Made by a program: the position numbers and the translations under genes | In this document: in pieces, positions 52,668-60,700 of the stretch | How positions within the stretch are numbered: the first letter of the stretch is position 1 | How the letters are laid out: every line of letters starts with the position of its first letter | Source of the DNA: Paenibacillus wynnii | GTDB taxonomy: Bacteria > Bacillota > Bacilli > Paenibacillales > Paenibacillaceae | Direction: 5' to 3' | Assembly: GCF_000757885.1 (NCBI RefSeq) | Contig: NZ_JQCR01000002.1 | Location: forward strand, 372,001-436,000 | Length of the DNA stretch: 64,000 bases | Notes under the pieces: model-generated | Databases searched by the model: none | The model's input: the letters and a program-made list of their open reading frames with translations, nothing else | What the model was told of the DNA's origin: nothing

Positions 52668-53549
52668 ATGAAATCACATCTGAAGATGGGCTATAATTAC
52701 AACGGGCTAAAAACATCTTTTGACTTTGCCTATCAAATAACGACGACTAAGAATAACTGGAATATATTTCACAGCCATGAGGGTATGGAGTTTCTTTATG
52801 TTCATGAAGGAAACGGACATGCTATCATTGATCAGAAAATAGTTGAAATAGGCCCCCGAACGCTGGTCTATTTCCAACCCTTTCAACTCCACGGCACCAA
52901 AGTATTTTTAGAACATTCTGCCGTTTATATTCGATCTATTTTATCCTTTGAGCCTTCAGAAGTAGAAACCTATTTGCAGCCGTTTCATGCTCTGAAGACA
53001 TTCTTCCAACAAATCTGGAAGACCAAATTAGTTACACAAATAATTACTGAATTACCTATAGGAAATCCAATTGAGTCCCTTTATCGGCATTATAATCACA
53101 TCCTGAACAACTGCTCTCCCAATGAGAAAGATGAAGAATTCTCTCTCCTTATCATTTCTTTTCTTCAATACGTTAAGACGGTGTGGCCTGAACAAATGCA
53201 GAATATGAATCAAGGCTCTTCCACCCATCAGACCTATATTGAAAGAATCATGACGTGGATTGAGGAAAATTATACGGTGGAATTTCAATTGGAGCTGCTG
53301 AGTAAAGAATTACATCTGTCGCAACATTACATCTCCCATCTGTTCCAGAACTCGACAGGAACAACAATTACACAATATTTAATTGCTCGGCGTATGCGTC
53401 AGGCGTGCTGGCTGCTTAAGAACAGCACTTTACCCATTCACCAAATCTGTCAACATGTAGGCCTGACCAATGTCTCTTACTTCTGCAAGAAATTTAAAGA
53501 TTATACCGGAAGGACTCCTCTCAGCTATAGATCGGGTAAAGCCATCTAA
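52668..53549 (+). CDS. AraC-family regulator beside the GH88 operon
   Basis: A 293-residue cupin-AraC protein. The sensor has FHSHEGMEFLYVHEGNGHAII and FQPFQLHGTKVF; the AraC domain has FQLELLSKELHLSQHYISHLF and IHQICQHVGLTNVSYFCKKF. AGGGAGG lies ten bases upstream of the ATG. It diverges from the GH88 operon, its most likely target. After its stop, 53559-53572 resembles a cre site at 12 of 14 positions but faces no promoter. Confidence 0.93.
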   Translation: MKSHLKMGYNYNGLKTSFDFAYQITTTKNNWNIFHSHEGMEFLYVHEGNGHAIIDQKIVEIGPRTLVYFQPFQLHGTKVFLEHSAVYIRSILSFEPSEVETYLQPFHALKTFFQQIWKTKLVTQIITELPIGNPIESLYRHYNHILNNCSPNEKDEEFSLLIISFLQYVKTVWPEQMQNMNQGSSTHQTYIERIMTWIEENYTVEFQLELLSKELHLSQHYISHLFQNSTGTTITQYLIARRMRQACWLLKNSTLPIHQICQHVGLTNVSYFCKKFKDYTGRTPLSYRSGKAI

Positions 53550-53703
53550 TCTTCATGCAAAAGCGTTTACAAGTCGGTCACCCTCGATGTGCATATTAAC
53601 TAACAACAGGATGGTATCAAGATGTATAATTTATGTAATGTTAAAATCCCCCGTTTTCTTTTTACATCCTACTAAAAACGCTAGGTTAAGGGTTTATTGA
53701 ATA

Positions 53704-53740
53704 AAAAAATAACGCGTGCTGGTTAGAATCAGCGCGCGTT
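53704..53740 (-). terminator. Terminator of the GH63-like gene
   Basis: An 11-bp stem (53711-53721 with 53730-53740, one G:T pair) and eight-base loop are followed on the minus strand by ATTTTTTT. Confidence 0.88.
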
Positions 53741-53794
53741 GGCTACTTAGCCTTTAATGGTATTTGTAAGCACCCATATCCACTCTACCCGTAG

Positions 53795-55375
53795 TCACAG
53801 GTCTGTTGTATCCCTTAAATTCCTTGGTGGTACCGAAATTATTGTCTCCTGTCCATTCTCCCATCTGACAACTAGAGTGACAGATACCGTTGAAGAAGCC
53901 GTGATGACCGGTGCCTGTTCGGGAGTGTCTCTTTCATCGCACCGCAGATCTATAACTCCCTCTCTTCCGTATGGATAACTGGTGATACCGTGCTCCTCCA
54001 GAAGTCTGATATCCCATATCAGTTTAGAATTCGGCACATCGGGCTTCAAGCCGAAGACGAATTCAAAAAGCATTGCAATAGGTGAAAGTCCTGTCCATCC
54101 TACAAAATCGCCCTTTGAATGGTTCCCACGGGAAGCAAATTCAGGCGAATAGTTCTCCCAGAGGGTTCCTGTTTCACTAAAAACCCGGACTACATTTTCC
54201 AGATGTCGAGTGGAGAGTTCATGAGTCAAATTATTGTAACCCGACGTTTGAAGTCCCTTCAAGACCATATAATTAGTTGGCGCCCAAACTCCACCGCGCC
54301 AATATTCGCCTTCCTCACTGTAGCGTGGATGGTCAGCCGAGAGGGTTGGAATCGGGTGGGGACGGTTGAATTCCTTCTCATTCATGAGATGGGCAATGAA
54401 GCGTTCCTTATTGTGCTCTAAAATGACATCCGCAAGCAATGACCAATAGGCTCCAATGGACTTGACATAGTTTAGCTGACCGTCGCTCCATAGATCATAA
54501 TAGAACGCACTCTCATCATCCCACATCTTTTGATTCACATGATTGGACAACGCTTTCACTTCATCTTCGAAGTCACGAAGCTCACTCACCCGGTCGATTT
54601 CCCGTCCCATCTTGAGGAGCAGCTTAGCGCTCAGAATTTGTTGAAGACATGTATCCAACCACGTCATATGCCCATGGGACCAACTTTCGTGGTAATTCTC
54701 CTTTAGCCTTGGCTGATTGTCCATTCCGCAGCCCCACCCGGTTGACCAATAGGTTCCATCCGGCCAAGTCCGGTACTGGCGCAGCCAACGATGGTAGGAA
54801 ACCAACACAGGGAAAACCTGAGTCAATCGATCTTTATCTCCGAAGTTTTGATAATACTCCCATTCCGCCAAGGGAAGTATGTTCGGGCCCGTGCTCGAGG
54901 GGTCGTGGCGGTGAAAACGGTCTGTGCCGCTGCTCTCATCAATTTCTCTGCAGATAAATCCGTCCTTATGCTGTTTGGCATAAAAGTTGTCCAAGGTCCG
55001 TTGAAATTGAAACGCTCTCGATCCATAACGGGCGAATAGAAGAATAAAGCTGGAATCCCACATGAAGAGACAATTATTAAATGCTGTGTCAATGAAGTTG
55101 GAAACAAAACCACTATCCGGAGCTGGCTTGCGGAGATTACCAAAAGCTATTTCCCAGGCTTTCCAATAGCAATTGATAGTTTCCTCATGACCACTCCAGA
55201 AGGGGTGGGGAAGAACATCCTTCGCATTCTGGAACGTGGGAAGCTCCGTATCCTCCCTTTCAGCATTAATGAAACGGTTCTCTTCCTCCATGGGATCGGC
55301 AATATATAAACTATAATATTTTGTCTGCAAGGGTTTCTTTACGGTTGATAGGGAGTCCAATATTTCAATCAGCAC
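53795..55375 (-). CDS. GH63-like (MGH/trehalase-type) glycosidase
   Basis: A 526-residue (alpha/alpha)6 glycosidase. Family landmarks are NNCLFMWDSSFILLFARYG, KQHKDGFICREI, YWRGGVWAPTNYMVLKGLQ and a C-terminal FVGWTGLSPIAMLFEFVFG. This resembles bacterial GH63 enzymes that cleave alpha-linked glucose or mannosylglycerate. No signal peptide is present. The annotated start is GTG at 55375 with little room for a ribosome binding site; TTG at 55360, 12 bases after GAGAGG, is an alternative. It is monocistronic and diverges from an AraC regulator. A copy of the shared element lies just upstream (55423-55439). Confidence 0.82.
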   Translation of the reverse strand: MLIEILDSLSTVKKPLQTKYYSLYIADPMEEENRFINAEREDTELPTFQNAKDVLPHPFWSGHEETINCYWKAWEIAFGNLRKPAPDSGFVSNFIDTAFNNCLFMWDSSFILLFARYGSRAFQFQRTLDNFYAKQHKDGFICREIDESSGTDRFHRHDPSSTGPNILPLAEWEYYQNFGDKDRLTQVFPVLVSYHRWLRQYRTWPDGTYWSTGWGCGMDNQPRLKENYHESWSHGHMTWLDTCLQQILSAKLLLKMGREIDRVSELRDFEDEVKALSNHVNQKMWDDESAFYYDLWSDGQLNYVKSIGAYWSLLADVILEHNKERFIAHLMNEKEFNRPHPIPTLSADHPRYSEEGEYWRGGVWAPTNYMVLKGLQTSGYNNLTHELSTRHLENVVRVFSETGTLWENYSPEFASRGNHSKGDFVGWTGLSPIAMLFEFVFGLKPDVPNSKLIWDIRLLEEHGITSYPYGREGVIDLRCDERDTPEQAPVITASSTVSVTLVVRWENGQETIISVPPRNLRDTTDL

Positions 55376-55422
55376 CTCTCATAAGATAAATTAGTGATAC
55401 AAGATGAGTTATAATATAATTA

Positions 55423-55439
55423 TAACATTAGGATTTCAT
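55423..55439. promoter_or_regulatory. Shared upstream element C (shorter copy)
   Basis: TAACATTAGGATTTCAT matches TAACGTTAGGATGTCAT of element A at 15 of 17 positions. It lies 48 bases upstream of the GH63-like gene's GTG and before the divergent AraC gene. The flanking sequence is not conserved, so support is weaker. Confidence 0.4.
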
Positions 55440-55499
55440 GATTTTCTCCCATTATTCTATATATTTATAACACTATTCTGGTAAAAGGATGTTGTTACA

Positions 55500-56411
55500 A
55501 TGATCAAAGACAGAGGCTTAATCTTCGAAAAGCAGCTAGGCGTCTCCGACTTTCCTTTGAGGATTGCTTACACCGACTCCACACAAATCAAAAATTCTGA
55601 TAGGGTTGTATACTTACATTGGCATAAGGAATTTGAATTAAGCTATATAATAGAAGGAAGCATGGTGATGGAGATTGACGCCAAGCCCATGTTGGTTCAA
55701 GCAGGAGACGTCATCATGATTAATCCGAATGAGATTCATAGCAGCTACTGCATAAACGATACAAACTGCCGTCTCTACGGAATTATCTTCAGCATGGATC
55801 TGCTTAGCAGCAGCCGTAAAGACGTTTGTCAGACCAAATATGTGGAACCCTTTCTTAGCGGGCTGTACAAGCTTCCAGCACTTATTCAAAATGAGCCGGG
55901 CTGGCAACTAAGTGTGGTCGAGAATGTCCGGATGATCATTCAAGCTTACCAAGTAAAAACAATGGGATATGAGCTTCGCATTAAGGCCGGTTTGTATACA
56001 ATCCTATCGGAAATTATCTCCAATCAGGTATTTCTGACAACACCTCCTGCTGCTGCGATGGATCAAAATCATCTAGATATAGAAAGGCTCCAGAAATCGA
56101 TTCAATACATGGAAACTCATTACACCAAGCGGATTTATATTGAGGAGATTGCGGCTGAATCAGGCCTCGGTGTCGAACGCTTTTACAAGTTTTTCAAGCG
56201 CTATACAGGGGAGACCCCGGTGAGCTATCTGAACCGGCACCGGATTCGGATAGCAATTAATTACCTATTGTACACGGATCAGTCCGTACTGGATATTGCC
56301 TATAAAACGGGGTTTGAGAACGTTAGCTACTTCATTAAAACCTTTAAGAAGCATACCGGTGTTACACCGGGGGAGATTCGAAAACAAGGATTAAAAGACG
56401 GTTTGGTATGA
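55500..56411 (+). CDS. AraC-family regulator beside the GH63-like gene
   Basis: A 303-residue cupin-AraC regulator. The sensor has LHWHKEFELSYIIEGS and GDVIMINPNEIHSSY; the DNA-binding domain has IYIEEIAAESGLGVERFYKF and VLDIAYKTGFENVSYFIKTF. AAAGG lies 11 bases before the ATG. It diverges from the GH63-like gene and likely controls it. Confidence 0.93.
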   Translation: MIKDRGLIFEKQLGVSDFPLRIAYTDSTQIKNSDRVVYLHWHKEFELSYIIEGSMVMEIDAKPMLVQAGDVIMINPNEIHSSYCINDTNCRLYGIIFSMDLLSSSRKDVCQTKYVEPFLSGLYKLPALIQNEPGWQLSVVENVRMIIQAYQVKTMGYELRIKAGLYTILSEIISNQVFLTTPPAAAMDQNHLDIERLQKSIQYMETHYTKRIYIEEIAAESGLGVERFYKFFKRYTGETPVSYLNRHRIRIAINYLLYTDQSVLDIAYKTGFENVSYFIKTFKKHTGVTPGEIRKQGLKDGLV

Positions 56412-56459
56412 TGTTGATACCAAATAAATTAATTTCAAATGGGACCTATTTGTTAAATA

Positions 56460-56500
56460 ATAAAAGAGAAAGCCGGCACATTCGCAGACTTCCTCTTTTT
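56460..56500. terminator. Terminator between converging AraC and immunity-type genes
   Basis: Arms AAAAGAGAAAG (56462-56472) and CTTCCTCTTTT (56489-56499) pair with one mismatch and end in a T-run. The loop is 16 bases. Confidence 0.6.
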
Positions 56501-56537
56501 AAGTAAACATAGTGTCGTTGTTTCTAATTGTTGGTTA

Positions 56538-57074
56538 TTAAGATGGCGATTTTAACAATCCACCTATTATCTTTAATTGTCTTTCCCTTTCCTTTGTTGA
56601 GGCATCTAAGGAGTTATGTGTTAGAAGATTTGTTACCTTAATTGCGTAGTCACTGCTAACCATTGCATGGCCTCTCATATGTCCTGTTGCAATTGCTTGG
56701 GCAAATGAACGTGCAGAATATTTACTAACTTCAGATTTAGACTCTTTAGCCAATTCATTTACAATAAATCCAACTTTTCGTAAATCGAAGGCTCTAATAC
56801 TTCCGTCTATTCGTATTTGTAAAGTCTCTAATCCCAAATTTATACGTGCGTCACCTTTTAAATGGTCATCAAGATAATCTAAGTATGAAATAGATACTTT
56901 TAAAGCCCATTGAGCAAGTAACTTCTGAGGCATGTTTTCAAGGGTCTCTTCGATTTTATTCCTTAAATCGGTGTTATCTATGATTTTTATTTTAGGGCCA
57001 CTATGTTTAAATTCTGTTTGTTCCGCTCTTATTTTTTGCTCATGTTTATTCCATGCGTATTCTTCTAATTTCAC
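56538..57074 (-). CDS. Small helical protein resembling putative immunity (Imm5-like) proteins
   Basis: A 178-residue, mainly helical, soluble protein starting with GTG, with AGGAGAGG six bases upstream. A central SARSFAQAIATGHMRGHAMVSSDYA stretch split by a Gly-His pair resembles the A-T-x-H-x-x-x-H-A-x-x-x-x-Y-A pattern of putative immunity proteins. The match is from memory and tentative. It begins 12 bases after the upstream glycosidase gene ends on the same strand, so they are probably co-transcribed. By eye it is more AT-rich than its neighbours, and no toxin gene is adjacent. Confidence 0.5.
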   Translation of the reverse strand: MKLEEYAWNKHEQKIRAEQTEFKHSGPKIKIIDNTDLRNKIEETLENMPQKLLAQWALKVSISYLDYLDDHLKGDARINLGLETLQIRIDGSIRAFDLRKVGFIVNELAKESKSEVSKYSARSFAQAIATGHMRGHAMVSSDYAIKVTNLLTHNSLDASTKERERQLKIIGGLLKSPS

Positions 57075-57086
57075 CTAAAACCTCTC

Positions 57087-58952
57087 CTATTCCAAATTGT
57101 ATAGAGGGGGATGGAAGGTTATAAACCCATGTGGCTCGATGACCTCTCCTTCGTAAATATATGACGTTTCTCCGAAGTTGACCACGGCACGTTTTCCAGA
57201 TGAGAACTGGGTTTCTTGTATGGTATGATCCGCACTGATGAATCTATGAGATACCAGCTCGTCATAACAGATTTGCTGTAGCCAAGGGCAGATTTTATTG
57301 TAACTTTCTTGAAAGGTTACCTTAAAGCTAGCCCACCGCTCCTGATCGATGGACCACAGCGGAGCCGTTCCGTAAAGGATATTGAACAGATCCTTTTTCC
57401 ACCAGATATCCGGGTTATGATGGTTGCCATCCTCCCAACGCCATGATGTCACGATGGCATCATGATAAACCAATTCGTATAAAGGAACCCGTGTATATTC
57501 ATTAATTGAATACTTTAGGTAGGTATCGGTTGCGGTTCGCGTACCAAGCATGATTGAAGGTCTCGCGTTGTCCTTCCAGTCCCCGTAATAATAGATCGTA
57601 CCTTTGTTAATAATGTTGGAACCATACCAAGTCCGCTGAAGAGTCATCATTCCATGGGCATACACACCATGTGATCCAGCAAAATCCGCTCCAAATTCAG
57701 CTCCTATAAAAGTGTTATATTTGTCCTCCAAAAGCTCATAGTTACTAAGAATGGCTTCCGCATATTGCTCCCGGGTCAGCCGATGCTCCGGGTGGTAGCA
57801 TTCATAGAGACCATTGGCTTGATAAACATCCACAAAATAGGTTTCATGAGGATATTGGCTAACTTCTTTATCTACACGTTTGACCATCTCTGCTTGAATA
57901 GCCCCAGGGCAAACATAAGTTCCAAATTGATTGGAGTACTTGCCACCCTCCTTGGTCCGAGCGGTGACCTTTTCGAACAGGCCAGGGTATAGATTTCTTT
58001 TTAGAGGAATCTTATCGCTATTTGCGTAACCAGGATGGGAATCCGGGTGTATATCTGAAAAGAGTTCATAACCTCCCGTTCCGTAGCCCAGTTCTTTGAG
58101 CCTATCGTCGTAACCCTCTTCCGGATAAGGTAAGTGGTTGGCATTCCAAAGAATTAGTGCTTTATCAATTCCGGAATCCTTCAACTCTTGTGCAAAACTC
58201 ACCTCACGTGCTTTGTCCCACACATAGATGTGTGCGGCTCCAAGAATCTTCGCAATAGCAGGAAATCGTTTCTCGTTCTCTTTCAGTGTAAGAACTTTAT
58301 TTTTCGGCCAAATATACTTTCTATATCGTTTACATTGAGCAATGTATCCGCCTCGATCAAAGAAGATATACCGAACCTTACGGTCATAGCTAAATTCCCC
58401 CATCGAGCTAAGCCATACTGGTGAAAACGTAATTAACCCTTGCTCCCGCTCCAGTGAGATTGCAGCGTCAAACGGCGTCTCAAAAATGGCCATATATCCT
58501 GTTTCAAATCTGGAATCAGTTACCCCGACCCAGGCCATAGCCGGACCTCCACCACCGTAGAAGAATGGTTGTTCCTCCAGAAGGTAGAAGGTATCGTCCA
58601 CAGGGAGCAGTAATCCCTGACTGTCCGTCTGTAGGAGGTAATGTTCTTTGTCAGGGGTCTGAAAAGACGCAGGAAATCTAATCTTTTCAAAAGAAAAACG
58701 GGGATCAGCTGTGAGAGTAACAAGCAGTTCCGATTGTTCCGTTAATTCAATGGTTGCTGTCATCGCGAAAGGGCCTTGTAAATCTAACCTCAGAAAATTC
58801 TCGTCCTGAGACACCTTCTCCACCGTCAATCCGCTATCTAAAGGCACCTGCTCCCAAACCTTGTTGGACCGTTTATCTTTCACACTTAGTATAAGACGAT
58901 CTGGGTTGAACTTAACCTCGAGCTTGTCATCCGATATTGTCCATGCTTTCAT
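57087..58952 (-). CDS. DUF5696/GH101-like putative glycoside hydrolase
   Basis: A 621-residue protein with an N-terminal beta-sandwich of about 200 residues and a central (beta/alpha)8-type barrel. Barrel segments include KALILWNANHLPYPEEGYDD, TYVCPGAIQAEMVKRV, YFVDVYQANGLYECYHPEH, an Asp at a plausible catalytic strand end, and GAEFGADFAGSHGVYAHGM. The pattern recalls DUF5696 and GH101-type proteins, but the substrate is unknown. No signal peptide. GGGGGGAT lies five bases before the ATG. A C-terminal remnant of a paralogue sits at 724-945. Upstream lies shared element B, 77 bases from the start. Confidence 0.75.
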   Translation of the reverse strand: MKAWTISDDKLEVKFNPDRLILSVKDKRSNKVWEQVPLDSGLTVEKVSQDENFLRLDLQGPFAMTATIELTEQSELLVTLTADPRFSFEKIRFPASFQTPDKEHYLLQTDSQGLLLPVDDTFYLLEEQPFFYGGGGPAMAWVGVTDSRFETGYMAIFETPFDAAISLEREQGLITFSPVWLSSMGEFSYDRKVRYIFFDRGGYIAQCKRYRKYIWPKNKVLTLKENEKRFPAIAKILGAAHIYVWDKAREVSFAQELKDSGIDKALILWNANHLPYPEEGYDDRLKELGYGTGGYELFSDIHPDSHPGYANSDKIPLKRNLYPGLFEKVTARTKEGGKYSNQFGTYVCPGAIQAEMVKRVDKEVSQYPHETYFVDVYQANGLYECYHPEHRLTREQYAEAILSNYELLEDKYNTFIGAEFGADFAGSHGVYAHGMMTLQRTWYGSNIINKGTIYYYGDWKDNARPSIMLGTRTATDTYLKYSINEYTRVPLYELVYHDAIVTSWRWEDGNHHNPDIWWKKDLFNILYGTAPLWSIDQERWASFKVTFQESYNKICPWLQQICYDELVSHRFISADHTIQETQFSSGKRAVVNFGETSYIYEGEVIEPHGFITFHPPLYNLE

Positions 58953-59028
58953 TTGAAATCCCCCCGATTGGAAGTTTAAGATAAACTAATTATATTCCTG
59001 ATAGTTGATCTTCAACGGACTCCCTAAT

Positions 59029-59066
59029 GCGATAAAATAACGTTAGGTTGTCCTATTGGGGGAGGC
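59029..59066. promoter_or_regulatory. Shared upstream element B
   Basis: It shares TAAAATAACGTTAGG and the GGGAGGC end with element A (52622-52658), with a one-base indel. It sits between the minus-strand glycosidase start (58952) and the stop of the minus-strand response regulator (59084). There is no plus-strand gene here, so it is not an AraC leader; regulation of the glycosidase is the simplest role. Confidence 0.6.
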
Positions 59067-59083
59067 TGTTAAGTCCTTCCTAT

Positions 59084-60700
59084 TCACAATGTTTCCCTAT
59101 ACTTTCCAGGAATTATGCCCGTTAGCTTCTTAAAAACAGTTGTAAAATACGTAGCGTTCTCGAAGCCCACCATTTCAGCGATTTCAAACAGTTTTAGATC
59201 TGGTGATTTCATTAAGACTTTTGCTTTTTCTACCCGTACTTGGGTTAGATGCTCAATGATGGTCTCATTGTTCTCCTTCTTAAATATTTGGCACATATAG
59301 GTTGGACTAAGATAGACCTCCTCCGCGAGCAGCTGTATCGTAACATTCTCCATGTAATGCTGTTCAATGTAGGATTTAATCTTCTGGACAATTTTTTGGT
59401 TCTTCGAGTTATGCTTGTGAAAGAAAAAATCAGTCATGCCGCTTAACAGACTTGTAATATAAACCTGGAGATCTTCAATATCCCCGATTCCTTCAATCCG
59501 CTTTAGAATATCGTTAAGCGACATTCCAATAATGGTGTCAATGGATTCCTCCAACTTATGCACAGTGCGCGCCAGATGAAATACAAATTCTGCACATAAA
59601 TTATGTACCTGTTCCACATTCATAATAGGCAATAAAACTTCCTTAAACATCTTCTCCGTAAGCTCCACTACACCTTTCGTATCACCTAACTTTAGCAGGG
59701 TGAAGAGCTGATTTTCGATTTGATAGATATAGCTATAATGTTCTTCAGTCTCGAGGTTTTGATCTACATCATCTGCAGTTACGACTGAACCTCTCCCCGA
59801 AAAAAAAGTGTATTGAATCGTAGATCTCGCTTCTTGATAAGAACGGCTAAGATGAAGGATGTTCGTGACTGGTGACCCCAAGCCGATAGAAACGGATACT
59901 TTAACGAACTTTTGGACGCATCTGATGATCTCTTCGCATAATATTATAGGCTTATTCCCGTGCACGGGGTTACCTTTGAACAGAATGACAAGCTCGTTTT
60001 CTAACGTATTCGCAAATGCCACTCCAGAATTTGCTACACTAAGAAGCTCACTAATTACATTATGGATAGCAAAAAAAAGAAGCTGCTTATTTTCTTCATT
60101 GTAAGCCTCAAGTGTCTTCTTGTAATCGTCAAGCTGGAGTAGACCTACCAACACGGCTTCACCTTTGGGGATGTCAATATTATAATAAGCAGCTTTCTCA
60201 TAGGCTTCATTTTCGTTCGTAAAAAAACCGGATATTAATTGAACTAGCAGCCTTTCTCTAAGAGCAGGCATGCTATCCTGAAGCTGGAGCCGAAGACGCT
60301 CCATCACCTGAGCGCTATTACGTTCCATTTGGATGTGATTGGTCACCTTCTGTATGACCTCAATTAGTTCCGGTATTTTCACTGGTTTGAGCACATAGGC
60401 TTCCGCTTCAAGACTTAATGCAGCCTTAGCATACTCAAAATCCTGTACACCGCTAATTAAAATAACCCGTGTACTACTCTTGTCGTCCAGCAACCTTTGC
60501 GCTACTTCAAGCCCGTCCATCATAGGCATCCGTATATCAGTACAAAGGATATCTGGCTTAAGTTCCTTACATAATCGGTAGGCTTCCTTTCCGTTATCGG
60601 CTAGTCCAACAATTTCAATTCCGTGATCCTCCCAGGGAATGATCTGGCTGAGTCCTTCCCGAACAATATCTTCATCATCTGCGATAATCATGGTTAGCAT
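59084..60700 (-). CDS. YesN-type response regulator with AraC output domain
   Basis: About 538 residues. The receiver domain (1-120) has the acidic pocket IIADDED, phosphoacceptor Asp55 in DILCTDIRMP and YVLKPVK; a long linker follows, then an AraC domain (TIQLLAEEVYLSPTYMCQIF and LFEIAEMVGFENATYFTTVF). The ATG at 60700 has GGAGGG six bases upstream and overlaps the kinase stop codon as TAATG, giving translational coupling. With its kinase it should control nearby sugar genes, most likely the divergent binding-protein gene at 62579. Confidence 0.95.
   Translation of the reverse strand: MLTMIIADDEDIVREGLSQIIPWEDHGIEIVGLADNGKEAYRLCKELKPDILCTDIRMPMMDGLEVAQRLLDDKSSTRVILISGVQDFEYAKAALSLEAEAYVLKPVKIPELIEVIQKVTNHIQMERNSAQVMERLRLQLQDSMPALRERLLVQLISGFFTNENEAYEKAAYYNIDIPKGEAVLVGLLQLDDYKKTLEAYNEENKQLLFFAIHNVISELLSVANSGVAFANTLENELVILFKGNPVHGNKPIILCEEIIRCVQKFVKVSVSIGLGSPVTNILHLSRSYQEARSTIQYTFFSGRGSVVTADDVDQNLETEEHYSYIYQIENQLFTLLKLGDTKGVVELTEKMFKEVLLPIMNVEQVHNLCAEFVFHLARTVHKLEESIDTIIGMSLNDILKRIEGIGDIEDLQVYITSLLSGMTDFFFHKHNSKNQKIVQKIKSYIEQHYMENVTIQLLAEEVYLSPTYMCQIFKKENNETIIEHLTQVRVEKAKVLMKSPDLKLFEIAEMVGFENATYFTTVFKKLTGIIPGKYRETL

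Noticed and set aside
53559..53572. cre-like site after the AraC gene
   Set aside because: It matches only 12 of 14 positions, lies downstream of a stop codon and faces no promoter on either strand.
59029..59083. Relic of a second AraC gene, judged from the AraC-like leader in element B
   Set aside because: No AraC-coding sequence follows on the plus strand; the next bases are the end of the response regulator gene.
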